Both the position numbers and the translations under genes were made by a program. From assembly GCA_934630815.1 (NCBI GenBank), contig CAKTWI010000001.1, positions 186,001 to 250,000 of the forward strand: a stretch of DNA of 64,000 nucleotides, written 5' to 3'. Shown one piece after another: positions 53,071 through 63,019 of the stretch. Under the pieces are notes generated by a model, which was not told where the DNA came from, made no database searches, and was given only the letters and a program-made list of their open reading frames with translations. This DNA comes from an uncultured Senegalimassilia sp. GTDB taxonomy: Bacteria; Actinomycetota; Coriobacteriia; Coriobacteriales; Eggerthellaceae. The stretch's first letter is position 1; the number at the start of each line of letters is the position of its first letter.

Positions 53071-55968
53071 TTACGCTTCATCGCGAACGTCGTAGTTCGG
53101 CAGCCATTCCTTCAGACGCGGATCGGAGGCGTCGTGGATGATCTCGTTGCCGTTGTGATCGCACGGCACGGGATTGCCGAACGGCGAGTTTTCCGCCGTT
53201 GCCTTGTAGATGTTCACAGGGTACGCGCGCAGGTAGCTGGTGCCGGAGATGCGGTCCTGATAACCCTTGCCCGTAGTGACCAGGCAGTTGCAGCCGCACA
53301 GGTCGTAGCCCTTGTCGGCCTGGTTAAGCTCGGGGAACCACCACTGGTGTTCCAGGTTCACCGTGCCGGGCGCGATGCCGTGGTACAGGTCGGCCACCTG
53401 GCGGATCTTGCCGTTGTCGTTCTCGATCCACACCCAGTCGCCCTGCTCGATGCCCAAGCGCGCGGCATCCTGCGGGTTGATCTCGATGCGCGGAGCCGGC
53501 CACATCTCGCGGCACCAGGGCAGCTGGCGATGCTCGGAGTGGAAGTACACCGGGATACGACGGCCGGTCGTTGCGGTGAACGGGTACTTCTCGTTCATCT
53601 CCGGGTCGGCGATCGGGCTCAGCGGCGGCTCCTTGTACGTGGGCAGGAAGTCTTCCTCGTCCTCGGGCATAAACGTCTCGATGAGCGTGTTCCAAATCTC
53701 CATCTTGCGGGTCGGCGTGCCGAAGCCGGGCTTGGCGAACTCCTCAAGCGGGTTCTTGTCGCCGTATGCCTTCAGCGGCATCATGCCCGTCTCGTAGCGG
53801 CGATACGTGCCCCACGTATCGGGCGCAACGACCTTGGCGTCCTTCCAACCGTTCTTCTGGAAGTCCTCTTTGTACTCTTCCCACGTGATAGGATCGCCCT
53901 GGCGGCCGGTGTTGAGCATGATGTCAAGGTTCTCGATGCGGCTGGGCCACTTGTTCTCATCGGGGCCCCACTGCTTGCCCATGTACTTGTAGATCATCGT
54001 GGCGATCTCGATGTCGTGCAGGGTGTCGGCAGGAGGCTCGATGGCGCGGCACGTTGCGCCCTGGGCGCCCGAGGGGCCCTGCGACATACGCGGGCAGTCG
54101 GTCTCAAGCCAGTGCTGCGCGGGCAGCAGGATGTCGGCCATGCCGGCGGTCGGCGTCTTCCACAGGTCCTCACACACGAAGAAGTCCAGGTTGGGGAACG
54201 CCTTCCACTTCTGCAGGGAGTTCGACATGCACATGAAGTCGCCCGTGGAGCACCAACCTGCCTTCACCGGATACGGGTCGCCCGTCTCGATGGCCTTCCA
54301 CACGCTGGTGTCGTCAGCCCAGCCCTGCCACCAGCCCAGAAGCGGGTAATCCTCGATGCCGAGCGTCTTGTTGAACTCCTCAGCCGAGATGTTCGGGATG
54401 CCGGGGGCCACGGCGCCAAGACCGGCCTTGAACACGAAGTCGCCCTGGGTGCCGCCGCGATGACCAGCGGGGACGTCCCAGTTGCCCGACAGGCCGATGT
54501 AGGTGTCCATGGCACGGCACATGGCGATAGCGTTGCAGCTGTGCTCGATGGCCAGCTGATACTGCACGCCGCCGTTGCCGTAACCGGTGGACGGGTCGAT
54601 GCGCGTGGCGTGGATCTTCGCGGCGCGCTCGATCGATTCGGCCGGCACGCCGGTGATCTCGGAGACCTTCTCGGGCGTGTACTCGGCCACGCGCGCGGTG
54701 AAGTACTCCCACACGGGCTTGACCTTGGACTTGCGGCCGTCCTTCAGCTCCACCTCGAACTCGCCGTACAGCGCCGGGTCGATAGCCGGATCGAACGGGG
54801 TCGGATCGGGAACCCAGCCCTGGCTCACGCCGGGCAGCAGGTGCTCCTGCATACCCTCATGGCCGGCCGTCGGCTTGCTCCACGTCTCGCCTTCCCACAG
54901 GCCGCTATTGGCGTCGAAGTAGGTCATGCGGTTGTTCAGGTTGTCCCACACCATGAACTTGTGCGGATCGCCGTCTTCCTTCAAGTCGCTTTCCTTGAGC
55001 AGGCGCGTCTTCATCTGACACTTGCCGCTGGTGAAGCGGTAGACCTCGTAGCCGGAGGGCTCCACGTCGTTGCAAACCAGGAACGGCGCGTCGGTCCACT
55101 TCTTGGCGAACAGGTCGTCGTATAGGTCGTTGTTGATCAGCACGTTCAACCAGCCCATGGCCATGGCGCCGTCGGTGCCGGGGCGCAGGTTAAGCCAGAT
55201 GTCGGCCTCCTTGCCCAGGTTGGTCATACGCGGATCGACCACGATGTGCGTGTCAGCCTTCTCGGCGACGTCGACCACGGTACGGCAGGAGTCGTCGTAG
55301 TTCGAAAGCTCCGGACCGGTACCCCAGGACGTGTATACCTTCGGGCGGCCGACCGTCTCCATCCACGATGCCTGCATCATGGAGTTCAGCGCGGTGGCGA
55401 AGAAGCGCGGGCCCTTGCACACCTGCCACGGGATGCACATGTTCGGGCTGCCGACCAGCTGGCCGAGCGCGCCGTATGCGAACATGCCCCAGATGCGGCT
55501 GGTGCCCGACATGCCGAAGATGGACTCTCCGCCGTAGCGGTCCATCGTCTCCTGCAGTTTCTCGGCGATGGTGCTCATCGCCTCATCCCAGCTGATGCGC
55601 ACCCAACCGGGATCGTCCTCACCGCGTGCGTTCGTGCGCTTCATGGGGTGGTACAGACGGTCGGGGTGGTACGCCGCCTGCAGCGACGCCTGGCCCTTGC
55701 TGCAATGGTTGCCCATGGAATGGAACGCGCTCTCGTCGCCTTCCGTGCGGATAGCGCGGCCGTTCTCGACGATGACCCACACGCCGCATTCCATCTTGCC
55801 GCAGCCGCGGCAGCAGGAACGCACGCGCTTGGTCTCGCCAGCCTTGCTTTGGGTAGCGCTGCTCGACTCGGCCAGCGCGGCACCCGCAGGCGCAACCACG
55901 GCAGCGGCAGCCGCGGTGGCGGCGGCCAGCTTCGTGAACGCGCGGCGCGTCATATTCAGCTTGCCCAT
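53071..55968 (-). CDS. dmsA: Tat-exported molybdopterin oxidoreductase, DmsA/catechol dehydroxylase-like
   Basis: The 965-residue protein has a twin-arginine signal (MTRRAFTKLAAA, RR at 8-9, cleavage near ALA at about 33) and an N-terminal [4Fe-4S] site (SCCRGCGKMECGV, Cys 52-61, and NHCSKGQ, Cys 89). The full-length bis-MGD fold follows (GMSGTSRIWG, VVDPRMTNLGKEADIWL, DILLPAQHWLETD, ARLGIEQGDWVWIEN). AAGGAGGAG precedes ATG 55,968; the frame runs on to 56,244 but without signal-peptide sense. The CRGCGKMECG form and the adjacent membrane LuxR regulator recall Eggerthella/Gordonibacter catechol dehydroxylases. Substrate cannot be read from sequence; DMSO, TMAO or a catechol are all possible. 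dmsB and dmsC follow. Confidence 0.93.
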   Translation of the reverse strand: MGKLNMTRRAFTKLAAATAAAAAVVAPAGAALAESSSATQSKAGETKRVRSCCRGCGKMECGVWVIVENGRAIRTEGDESAFHSMGNHCSKGQASLQAAYHPDRLYHPMKRTNARGEDDPGWVRISWDEAMSTIAEKLQETMDRYGGESIFGMSGTSRIWGMFAYGALGQLVGSPNMCIPWQVCKGPRFFATALNSMMQASWMETVGRPKVYTSWGTGPELSNYDDSCRTVVDVAEKADTHIVVDPRMTNLGKEADIWLNLRPGTDGAMAMGWLNVLINNDLYDDLFAKKWTDAPFLVCNDVEPSGYEVYRFTSGKCQMKTRLLKESDLKEDGDPHKFMVWDNLNNRMTYFDANSGLWEGETWSKPTAGHEGMQEHLLPGVSQGWVPDPTPFDPAIDPALYGEFEVELKDGRKSKVKPVWEYFTARVAEYTPEKVSEITGVPAESIERAAKIHATRIDPSTGYGNGGVQYQLAIEHSCNAIAMCRAMDTYIGLSGNWDVPAGHRGGTQGDFVFKAGLGAVAPGIPNISAEEFNKTLGIEDYPLLGWWQGWADDTSVWKAIETGDPYPVKAGWCSTGDFMCMSNSLQKWKAFPNLDFFVCEDLWKTPTAGMADILLPAQHWLETDCPRMSQGPSGAQGATCRAIEPPADTLHDIEIATMIYKYMGKQWGPDENKWPSRIENLDIMLNTGRQGDPITWEEYKEDFQKNGWKDAKVVAPDTWGTYRRYETGMMPLKAYGDKNPLEEFAKPGFGTPTRKMEIWNTLIETFMPEDEEDFLPTYKEPPLSPIADPEMNEKYPFTATTGRRIPVYFHSEHRQLPWCREMWPAPRIEINPQDAARLGIEQGDWVWIENDNGKIRQVADLYHGIAPGTVNLEHQWWFPELNQADKGYDLCGCNCLVTTGKGYQDRISGTSYLRAYPVNIYKATAENSPFGNPVPCDHNGNEIIHDASDPRLKEWLPNYDVRDEA

Positions 55969-56157
55969 GCTCTCCTCCTTCTCTCGTCCTCTCGCTCCCG
56001 CGAACATGCTGCAGCAGCATCGCGTCGCGGGGAGGAAAACGCTCCCTCGAGCGCTTCCCCGAGCATCAAGCGACTTCGCCTGCATTGCCGCCGACGTGTT
56101 GCGCTCAGCCCTTGCGTTTTCACAACGCATCCGAAGATAGCGGGTGCTATAGGGCTC

Positions 56158-56200
56158 CGAAATCGGGCACGAGGGTCGATTTCGCAATATCGTGCGATAT
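56158..56200. promoter_or_regulatory. candidate operator in the dmsA/luxR divergent region
   Basis: CGAAATCG (56,158-56,165) and CGATTTCG (56,177-56,184) form a perfect inverted repeat with an 11-base spacer. Directly next to it ATATCG and CGATAT (56,187-56,200) form a second one with a 2-base spacer. Their place between the two divergent genes makes them candidate sites for the adjacent LuxR-type regulator. Confidence 0.5.
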
Positions 56201-56281
56201 ACATGAGACGTTTGACCTGGTGTTTTGCAAACTATAGAAATCAAGGTTCCGACAAACGCCTCCTAAGCCCTCCAGCATTCG

Positions 56282-56287
56282 TATAAT
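56282..56287 (+). promoter_or_regulatory. candidate -10 box of the membrane LuxR gene
   Basis: A perfect TATAAT ends 14 bases before the ATG at 56,302, giving a leader of only about 8 bases. No good -35 is visible. Confidence 0.45.
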
Positions 56288-56301
56288 GAAAGCAAGTTGA
56301 T

Positions 56302-57840
56302 ATGGGGTTACCGGGGGAGCAGGTTTTGGGGAACTTGAAGACGAGCAAGGATGACAAGGGGGCGCGGCGTCAAGCCGCAGGGCTCATCACACCCGCCATC
56401 GTCGGCATCGGCGTAGCCCTGGGGTGCACGCTGGCTTGGCCGCTTATGGCGTTTCAGAGCATGAATCTCTACGTGGGGCTTGCGCACTGCGAATGGATCC
56501 TCGATCGGGCCTACTTGCTGTCCATCGTGGCAACCACCGTCACGTTGGCGCTCTGCGGCATCTTCCACAAGCAGTTCGACCGGCTGCTGGGCTCGGTGCC
56601 GGCGCGCTACCTGTTCCCCATCGGCATGGCCGTATGCACGCTGCTGGTGCTGGGCGCGGGCAACGAGGGGACGGTCGGCACGGCGCTCGTCACCGTGTAC
56701 GGCATAGGCACCGGCGTGTTCTCCGCGCTGTTCCTCATGAACTTCGGCGCGGTGCTGGGCGTGCTGTCGCTCAAGCAATCGGCCGCGGCCATCGCCATCG
56801 GGTACCTGGCATCCACCGTGCTGTTCTTCGCCTTCCTGTTCTTCGGGCGCTTCGAGTCCGTGCTGTTCTGCGCCAGCATGGGCCCGGTGGCCGCGGCGTT
56901 TCTGTTCTACGGGGTTTCCAGCTTGCAAATCGACAAGAAGCAGGCCAACGCATTGCCGCGCCAAGCCGATCCGGAAGACCCTGCCGAGCATCGCCAGCTG
57001 CTCCGCTTGATTTGCGCGTTCGGCCTGACGATGCTCGTATGCGGCGTGTCCTACGAGCTGTCGCGAACGCTGTACGTCCAGATGGGGCAGTTCGCCAGCA
57101 GCGATGTGACGCCTTACGCCGTCGCGCAGGCCTGCATCACCACGCTGACCGCCATCGGGTCCATCGGCGTGGCGCTCGTGCTCATCACCTCGAAGGGCAT
57201 CCGCGGCCCCGAGGCGTGCTATCGCCTTATCACCACGTTCCTGCTTGCCGGCGCGCTGCTCCTGCCTACGCCGATGCTGTTCCCCAACATACCCGCCTAC
57301 CTGCCGCTGGCCGTCGACGTCGGCGCGTTCCAATGCCTGGGCATGGGCATGTGGATCCTCATCGCCGGTCTATGCCGCCGCTATCAGACCTCGTGCCTGT
57401 TCGCGTTCGGGCTTATCCGGGCCGCATGGTCGGCAGGCCCGCTCGTAGGCATGCTGATCGGGCGGTGGCTGTGGTACGGCATCGGGCTCGATATCGCAGG
57501 CGCGTTCACCGCAGCGTGCACGTGCGTGCTGCTCATCGCGCTTGTGAACAACTTCGTGTTCACCGAGAACACGCTTGCCCGGGCGCTCAGCATCATGCCG
57601 ACCGACCGCAAGCAGCGATTCCAAGACCGCTGCCGCGCCGTCATCGAGCGCTACCACCTGACCGAGCGCGAGGGCGAGATCATGATCATGTTCGCGAAAG
57701 GCCGCAACCTGCCCTACGTGCAAGAGGAGCTCTGCCTATCGAAAAGCACCGTAAGCACCCACCGCCAGCACATCTACCAAAAGCTCGACGTGCACTCTGC
57801 CCAAGAGATGATCGACCTGATCCAAAAGGAGAACGGGTAG
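56302..57840 (+). CDS. polytopic membrane-bound LuxR-family regulator
   Basis: The 512-residue protein has about 12 membrane helices (residues 25-430), resembling a transporter, then a C-terminal LuxR helix-turn-helix: LTEREGEIMIMFAKGRNLPYVQEELCLSKSTVSTHRQHIYQKLDVHSAQEM (split here only by function; recognition helix around STVSTHRQHI). This architecture is characteristic of Eggerthellaceae, where many copies sit beside respiratory reductase genes. It probably senses a small molecule in or through the membrane and controls dmsABC. ATG 56,302 has almost no ribosome site; TTG 56,327, with GGGGGAG upstream, is an alternative start. Confidence 0.88.
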   Translation: MGLPGEQVLGNLKTSKDDKGARRQAAGLITPAIVGIGVALGCTLAWPLMAFQSMNLYVGLAHCEWILDRAYLLSIVATTVTLALCGIFHKQFDRLLGSVPARYLFPIGMAVCTLLVLGAGNEGTVGTALVTVYGIGTGVFSALFLMNFGAVLGVLSLKQSAAAIAIGYLASTVLFFAFLFFGRFESVLFCASMGPVAAAFLFYGVSSLQIDKKQANALPRQADPEDPAEHRQLLRLICAFGLTMLVCGVSYELSRTLYVQMGQFASSDVTPYAVAQACITTLTAIGSIGVALVLITSKGIRGPEACYRLITTFLLAGALLLPTPMLFPNIPAYLPLAVDVGAFQCLGMGMWILIAGLCRRYQTSCLFAFGLIRAAWSAGPLVGMLIGRWLWYGIGLDIAGAFTAACTCVLLIALVNNFVFTENTLARALSIMPTDRKQRFQDRCRAVIERYHLTEREGEIMIMFAKGRNLPYVQEELCLSKSTVSTHRQHIYQKLDVHSAQEMIDLIQKENG

Positions 57841-57902
57841 AGAGCGGCTGGGGCCTTCGCGATGCGATATCCTGTTGGGCAAAACTCGAATAGGAGGGCC
57901 TT

Positions 57903-58349
57903 ATGCGGGCTTTGGTGCAGCGCGTGACGCATGCGCAGGTGGATATCGATGGCGAAACGGTTGGGTCGTGCGAGCACGGCTACCTGGTTTTGCTGGGCGT
58001 GGGCGCGGACGACGGCCCCGAGCAGATCGAGCAGCTGTGGAGCAAGATCTTCAAGCTGCGCATCTTCGAGGACGAGAACGGCAAGACGAACCGCTCGCTT
58101 GCCGACGTGGACGGACAGGCGCTCATCGTTTCGCAGTTCACCCTATACGCCAACTGCAAGAAGGGCAACCGACCCTCGTTCACCGGCGCCGGCGCGCCCG
58201 ACCAGGCAGAACGGCTTTACGAGCAGTTCGTCGAACGCGCCCGCCAAGACGTGCCGCATGTGGAAACCGGCCGCTTCGGCGCCATGATGCAGGTCAGCCT
58301 GGTCAACGACGGCCCCTTCACCATCTGGCTGGACACCGACCAGTTGTAA
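57903..58349 (+). CDS. dtd: D-aminoacyl-tRNA deacylase
   Basis: The 148-residue protein has the two hallmark motifs of DTD: SQFTLYA (about 79-85) and NDGPFTI near the C-terminus, and the typical opening MRALVQRV. It removes D-amino acids (and glycine from tRNA-Ala) mischarged on tRNA. The length is the family norm. AGGAGGG precedes the ATG. It is a single gene between the LuxR regulator and glutamine synthetase. Confidence 0.96.
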   Translation: MRALVQRVTHAQVDIDGETVGSCEHGYLVLLGVGADDGPEQIEQLWSKIFKLRIFEDENGKTNRSLADVDGQALIVSQFTLYANCKKGNRPSFTGAGAPDQAERLYEQFVERARQDVPHVETGRFGAMMQVSLVNDGPFTIWLDTDQL

Positions 58350-58480
58350 AACCCGCGAAGCCAACCTCGGCGCCCACTAGGCGATTCCCAGCACCCCACA
58401 GGCATACCCGAGCACCGAGCCGCAGTAAACGGGGCAACAGAGACGGGCGGGCGCCAGATCCAGCCTCCAGGTTAGAACGC

Positions 58481-58508
58481 AAAGAAGCCGCCCGAGGGCA
58501 GCTTCTTT
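58481..58508 (-). terminator. terminator after glutamine synthetase
   Basis: AAAGAAGCCGCCC (58,481-58,493) pairs with GGGCAGCTTCTTT (58,496-58,508) with one mismatch and a tiny loop. On the minus strand it ends in TTCTTTG. It lies about 25 bases after the stop. Confidence 0.75.
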
Positions 58509-58531
58509 CATCTCCTGGTGCGCTGCTTCGA

Positions 58532-60640
58532 CTAGCAGTAGAACAGGATGTCGTTGTACGTGGGGACGGGCCACAGGTCGTGCGCAACCACGATCTCCAT
58601 GGCGTCCACGCCCGCACGCAGGCGCTCCATCATCGGGACGATCTCATGCGCGTACTTGTTCGCCTTCTCCTGCTCGTCAGTCAAATCACGGATGGCCAGG
58701 TGCGCGGCGTGCAGCTCGTTCAAGGCGTCGTTGATCTCCTTGATGCCGTCGACCACCGTGTTGAGCAGCTGATCCTGCACCGAGGTGTCGATACCGGCGC
58801 AAGCGGCCTTCATCTCGTTGATCTCGTTGGCAACGAGCGTGGCGTACTTGTTGATAGCGGGCAGGAACGTACGGCGCGTCATGCGCTTCATCGTACGGAC
58901 CTCGATGTTCATGAGCTTCGTGTACTTCTCCAGCTTCACCTCGTAGCGGCTGCGAGCCTCCACCTCGGTGAGCACGTTGAACTCCTCGAACAGCTTGATG
59001 CTCTTCTCCGCAACGTAGGCCGGCAGCGCGTCGGCGGTGGTGCGGTTGTTGGCCAGGCCGCGGCGCTCGGCCTCGGCGGGCCACTCGTCGGAGTAACCGT
59101 TACCGTTGAAGATGATGCGCTGGTGCTTCTTCAGCGTCTCCTTGATGTAGGCGATGGCGGCGGACTCGAACTCGTCGCCGGACTTGCCCTCCATGGCGTC
59201 GGCGAAGTCCTTCAGCGACTTGGCCATGGCGGTGTTGAGCACCATGTTGCAGTCGGCCAGGTTCACCGCGGAACCCGGCATGCGGAACTCGAACTTGTTG
59301 CCGGTGAAGGCGAAGGGGCTGGTACGGTTACGATCGGTGTTGTCCTTGAGGAAGTTCGGCAGCACCGAAACGCCCAGGTCGACGGCAACCTTCTCCGCAG
59401 AAGTGTACTCATGATCGTCAACCAGCGCATCCACGATGGCGCCCAGCTCGTCGCCCAGGAAGATGGACACGATAGCCGGCGGGGCCTCGTTGGCGCCCAG
59501 ACGATGGTCGTTACCGCAGGAGGCCACGGTCATGCGCAGCAGCTCCTGGTAGTCGTCGACAGCCTGGATGACGCCGGTGAGGAACACCAGGAAGCGCAGG
59601 TTGTCCATGGGGGTCTCGCCGGGATCCAGGAAGTTGGTTTTACCGGCGGAAATGGACCAGTTGTTATGCTTGCCGGAGCCGTTGATGCCCTCGAACGGCT
59701 TCTCATGCTGCAGGCACACCAGGCCGTAATGGCTTGCCAGCAGACGCATCTTCTCCATGGTCAGGAGGTTCTCGTCGATGGCGCGGTTGCCGTTGGTGTA
59801 AAGCGGCGCCAGCTCATGCTGCGCGGGAGCAACCTCGTTGTGCTTGGTCTTAGCAGACACGCCCAGCTTCCACAGCTCGCTGTCGAGCTCCTTCATGAAC
59901 TCGTTGACCGTGGGGCGGATGGCGCCGAAGTAATGCTCCTCAAGCTCCTGGCCCTTCAGCGGGGAGTAGCCGAACAGCGTGCGGCCCGTCATGATGAGGT
60001 CGGAGCGCTTTGCGTAATCCTTCTCGCTGATCAGGAAGTACTCCTGCTCAGCACCGACGGTGGTGATCACGCGGTCGGCGGTCTCGCCGAACAGCGCCAG
60101 CACACGCTTGGCCTGCTCGTCGATGGCGCTCATGGAACGCAGCAGCGGGGTCTTCTTGTCAAGCGCCTCGCCGGTGTAGCTGCAGAAGGCGGTGGGGATG
60201 CACAGCACCTCGTCCTTGATGAATGCGTAGCTGGTGGGGTCCCACGCCGTGTAGCCGCGGGCCTCGAAGGTTGCACGCAGGCCGCCGGACGGGAAGCTGG
60301 AGGCGTCGGGCTCGCCCTGGATGAGCTCCTTGCCGGAGAAGCTCATGATAGCGCGGCCGTCGCCGGTGGGATCGAGGAAGCTGTCGTGCTTCTCGGAGGT
60401 GATGCCGGAAAGGGGCTGGAACCAGTGCGTGTAGTGCGTGGCGCCCTTTTCGATGGCCCATTCCTTCATGGCGTGGGCGACGACGTTGGCGACCTCAAGG
60501 TTCAAAGGCTCGCCCTTCTTGATGGTCCTCATCAAGTCCTTATACGTTGCAGATGGCAGTCGCTCCTGCATCGTGTGCTCGTTGAACACCATCGAGCCGT
60601 AGATCTCAGGAATTTTCGACATAGGCGTGAGCTCCTTCAT
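58532..60640 (-). CDS. glnN: type III glutamine synthetase
   Basis: The 702-residue protein has GSIII length rather than the 450 residues of type I. It begins with an extended N-terminal region and carries [31 protein letters not shown], the ATP-site stretch KHNNWSIS and [18 protein letters not shown]. It makes glutamine from glutamate, ammonia and ATP in the cytoplasm. GAAAGG precedes the ATG. It is a single gene with its own terminator; a 290-base upstream gap contains direct and inverted short repeats (GTACCGGC, GTAACTTACGGTACCG near 60,721-60,775) that may be regulatory. Confidence 0.95.
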   Translation of the reverse strand: MKELTPMSKIPEIYGSMVFNEHTMQERLPSATYKDLMRTIKKGEPLNLEVANVVAHAMKEWAIEKGATHYTHWFQPLSGITSEKHDSFLDPTGDGRAIMSFSGKELIQGEPDASSFPSGGLRATFEARGYTAWDPTSYAFIKDEVLCIPTAFCSYTGEALDKKTPLLRSMSAIDEQAKRVLALFGETADRVITTVGAEQEYFLISEKDYAKRSDLIMTGRTLFGYSPLKGQELEEHYFGAIRPTVNEFMKELDSELWKLGVSAKTKHNEVAPAQHELAPLYTNGNRAIDENLLTMEKMRLLASHYGLVCLQHEKPFEGINGSGKHNNWSISAGKTNFLDPGETPMDNLRFLVFLTGVIQAVDDYQELLRMTVASCGNDHRLGANEAPPAIVSIFLGDELGAIVDALVDDHEYTSAEKVAVDLGVSVLPNFLKDNTDRNRTSPFAFTGNKFEFRMPGSAVNLADCNMVLNTAMAKSLKDFADAMEGKSGDEFESAAIAYIKETLKKHQRIIFNGNGYSDEWPAEAERRGLANNRTTADALPAYVAEKSIKLFEEFNVLTEVEARSRYEVKLEKYTKLMNIEVRTMKRMTRRTFLPAINKYATLVANEINEMKAACAGIDTSVQDQLLNTVVDGIKEINDALNELHAAHLAIRDLTDEQEKANKYAHEIVPMMERLRAGVDAMEIVVAHDLWPVPTYNDILFYC

Positions 60641-60854
60641 AGTTACCTTTCAGACGCGCGCTTCCCTTGCCACTGCATGCTACAGGTTAGCGAGTTTGTC
60701 AACTCTCGTAGCTTAGCATCTTGTACCGGCAAGCAGCACGTCAACTTGCTGTAACTTACGGTACCGGCGCTATGTTTCCGGCAGTTTTCAGCCCATGGAA
60801 CGTTTCGTTACGGAAGGGTTGGGATTGCTGAAGGCTTTTGCGCCCCAACAACGC

Positions 60855-60890
60855 GGAAAGCCCGCCCCGCTTTCGCGGAACGGGCTTTCC
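60855..60890 (-). terminator. terminator after rpsI
   Basis: GGAAAGCCCG (60,855-60,864) pairs with CGGGCTTTCC (60,881-60,890); an inner CCGC/GCGG pair extends the stem. It follows the rpsI stop by about 45 bases. Confidence 0.7.
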
Positions 60891-60933
60891 AGGCTTGCAC
60901 GGCCACGCGTGGCGCAGCCAAAGGAAACAAACC

Positions 60934-61326
60934 TTAGCGCTTGCTGAACTGCGGGCGCTTGCGGGCCTTCTTCAGACCGTACTTCTTGCGCTCGACCATA
61001 CGAGCGTCGCGCGTCAGGAAGCCAGCCTTCTTCAGCTCGGCGCGGTAGTCGCCAGCTGCCAGCAGGGCGCGGGAGATGCCGTGACGCAGAGCGCCGGCCT
61101 GACCCGAGATGCCGCCGCCGTCGATGCGGGCGAGCACGTCGAAGTGATCCTGGGTATCCGTGACCTTGAACGGGGTCTTGGCATAGTCGAGCAGAGCCTC
61201 GCGGCCGAAGTACTCCTTGCCATCGCGACCGTTGACGGTCACCTTGCCGGTGCCGGGAACGAGGCGCACGCGAGCGACAGCGTTCTTACGACGACCGGTG
61301 CCGTAGTACAATGCTTCATTCGCCAT
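60934..61326 (-). CDS. rpsI: 30S ribosomal protein S9
   Basis: The 130-residue protein is S9: [29 protein letters not shown] near the start and the invariant C-terminal [12 protein letters not shown] that contacts P-site tRNA. It is co-transcribed with rplM (gap 3 bases), the usual bacterial pair, with GGAGGG as ribosome site. Confidence 0.98.
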   Translation of the reverse strand: MANEALYYGTGRRKNAVARVRLVPGTGKVTVNGRDGKEYFGREALLDYAKTPFKVTDTQDHFDVLARIDGGGISGQAGALRHGISRALLAAGDYRAELKKAGFLTRDARMVERKKYGLKKARKRPQFSKR

Positions 61327-61329
61327 GGT

Positions 61330-61764
61330 TTAGCCCTCCATCTTGATCTCGGTCGGCTTCTGAGCCATATGCGGGTGCTCGGCACCAGCGTAAACCTTCA
61401 GCTTCAGGCCCTGCTTGCGGCCCAGCGTGTTCTTCGGCAGCATGCCCTTGACGGCATGCTCGATGACGCGCTCGGGGTGCTTGGCCATGGCCTCGGCGAA
61501 GGTCTCGGACTTCAGTCCGCCCGGATGACCGGTGTGATGGTAGTAGACCTTGTTCAGCTCCTTCGTGCCAGTCACGCGAACCTTGTCCGCGTTGATGATG
61601 ATCACGAAGTCGCCGGTGTCCACGTGCGGCGTGTACTGCGGCTTGTGCTTGCCCTTCAGAAGGGTAGCGGCCTTGGTGGCAACACGGCCGAGGACCTGAT
61701 CCTCAGCGTCGATGATGTACCATTTGCGCTCAACTTCATGAGGCTTAGCGTGATACGTCTTCAC
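61330..61764 (-). CDS. rplM: 50S ribosomal protein L13
   Basis: The 144-residue protein is L13 ([55 protein letters not shown]). It begins with GTG at 61,764, with GGAGG 7 bases upstream. It is the first gene of the rplM-rpsI operon and is preceded by a leader of about 175 bases. Confidence 0.98.
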   Translation of the reverse strand: MKTYHAKPHEVERKWYIIDAEDQVLGRVATKAATLLKGKHKPQYTPHVDTGDFVIIINADKVRVTGTKELNKVYYHHTGHPGGLKSETFAEAMAKHPERVIEHAVKGMLPKNTLGRKQGLKLKVYAGAEHPHMAQKPTEIKMEG

Positions 61765-61941
61765 TGTTTTTCCTCCATGTCCTTCCTGTTACGCTGTGCG
61801 ACCACAGCGCACAGGGTGTCGTTTTTCAAAAGTGCAAGTCTGTATGCTGCCGGTTTCCTACGCCGGCGCGCTTCGTCGGGTCTGGACTTCCCTTCTTGGC
61901 GCTGCCTCCACCTTGCGTTTACGGGGCTTTTGAAAGCGAAC
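61765..61941 (-). promoter_or_regulatory. long rplM leader
   Basis: The region between the candidate transcription start and the GTG of rplM is about 175 bases. It includes GCGCTGTGG/CCACAGCGC-like complementary segments (61,793-61,808) and GCCGG...CCGGC (about 61,850-61,868). L13 leaders that bind L13 are known in other bacteria; whether this one does is not shown. Confidence 0.4.
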
Positions 61942-61947
61942 TTTTAT

Positions 61948-61977
61948 AGTCTACGGTTTCAGCTGCTTTGAAGTCAA
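61948..61977 (-). promoter_or_regulatory. promoter of rplM-rpsI
   Basis: On the minus strand TTGACT (61,972-61,977) is followed after 18 bases by TAGACT (61,948-61,953). Transcription would start about 61,941. Confidence 0.6.
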
Positions 61978-63019
61978 TGGGGCATGTGTGCCCATCTGGG
62001 GTTACTCCGCGATTTTCACACGGACTGCACGATTGCGGCGCCGCCCCGCACGCAACCGCGCGACAAACCATCACCGACCGACGTTCGCACCAGGCCGACC
62101 CGCCCCGCCGAGCTGGCAATGCTAGGCGGCAAGCCCCGCCGCCAGTGCCGACCAGCGCCCCGGGCCGCTGCGCCACCAACCCATTACACCGGGCCGCCGC
62201 GCTGCGCCGACGATACCACCGATAGGCGGTTCGCCTGTTTCGCCATCGCCGAACGCAAACCTGCCGCGCAGCCGGGCCCACCACCTCTGCCGGCTGCTAA
62301 GCCCATATCATCCGACCCCCAGCATCACCCGACCTGCCCTGAACGCTGCCACCCCACCCGCCCCACCGACCCGACTCCTAGCGTTTTGGGCGGATGTCCG
62401 CCATATCCAACCACCCCTTTCTCCGCCTCGGGCCCTTTCGCGTTCGCCGTTCTTCACACCTCCCCCGAGTCCTGGATGGTTTTGCAGTTTTTGGCCCCCG
62501 TTTTTGACACCCGTCTGGAGTTCTGGGCGGTATTTCCTTCGCATCGTCTGGAAAAATGTTTGCGAACACAAACTATCAAGTCTCTGACCTGGGGTTTTCC
62601 GATACCTTCAACAACTGCACTCGCAATCATGGTTTCAAAACCGCCCAGAAGATCCTGAACACCCCACCGAAGCCCAATTCGGCGCCCACCGCAGCCCACA
62701 TCGCCGCTTCGCCGCAGCCCGTTTTGGCGCCTACCGCTGCCCACGTCGATGCCCACCACAGCCCGCACGATTCACACGAGACGAGATTTCGCATCCATCA
62801 GCAACCGAAGGCGAAACTTAGCCGTCCATGCAATCCGCAGCCCGGCAATCCCCCGGCAAACCTCCGCTGCGCTGCCGCCAAGCCGACGCTATCCCTGCAA
62901 GGCTCGCGGCCTCTTCTTGCAAGACCTCGCCAAGGGTTTCGCAAGACGACGGCGTCAAACTGCTAGCATGCCCGCGCATATTCCCGATGCGCTTGCCCAC
63001 CGATGACACGAGGTCGCCA
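61978..63019. other. large gene-poor region
   Basis: This stretch of about 1 kb contains the inverted-repeat element at 62,517-62,655 and a pair of imperfect 23-base direct repeats (GGCGCCCACCGCAGCCCA-like, 62,681-62,703 and 62,725-62,747). The C-rich part at 62,000-62,400 shows open frames but no ribosome site or recognisable protein; I see no gene. Confidence 0.6.
62517..62655. repeat. GTTCTGGGCGGT inverted-repeat element, copy B
   Basis: GGAGTTCTGGGCGGTAT (62,517-62,533) and the reversed copy AAAACCGCCCAGAAGATCC (62,637-62,655) flank CTGACCTGGGGTT (62,584-62,596). Order and orientation equal those of the element at 23,962-24,220. A weaker forward copy (TTTTGGGCGG) lies near 62,384. Confidence 0.75.

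Larger units (their letters stand above)
55969..56301. other. divergent dmsA/luxR intergenic region
   Basis: This 333-base region contains the candidate operators at 56,158-56,200 and a TATAAT for the LuxR gene. A minus-strand TATAGT (56,231-56,236 reversed) may serve dmsA. No gene was seen. Confidence 0.6.

Noticed and set aside
61984..62658. A 224-codon plus-strand frame in the gene-poor region
   Set aside because: Pro/Arg/Cys-rich product, no ribosome site, and it runs through the inverted-repeat element.
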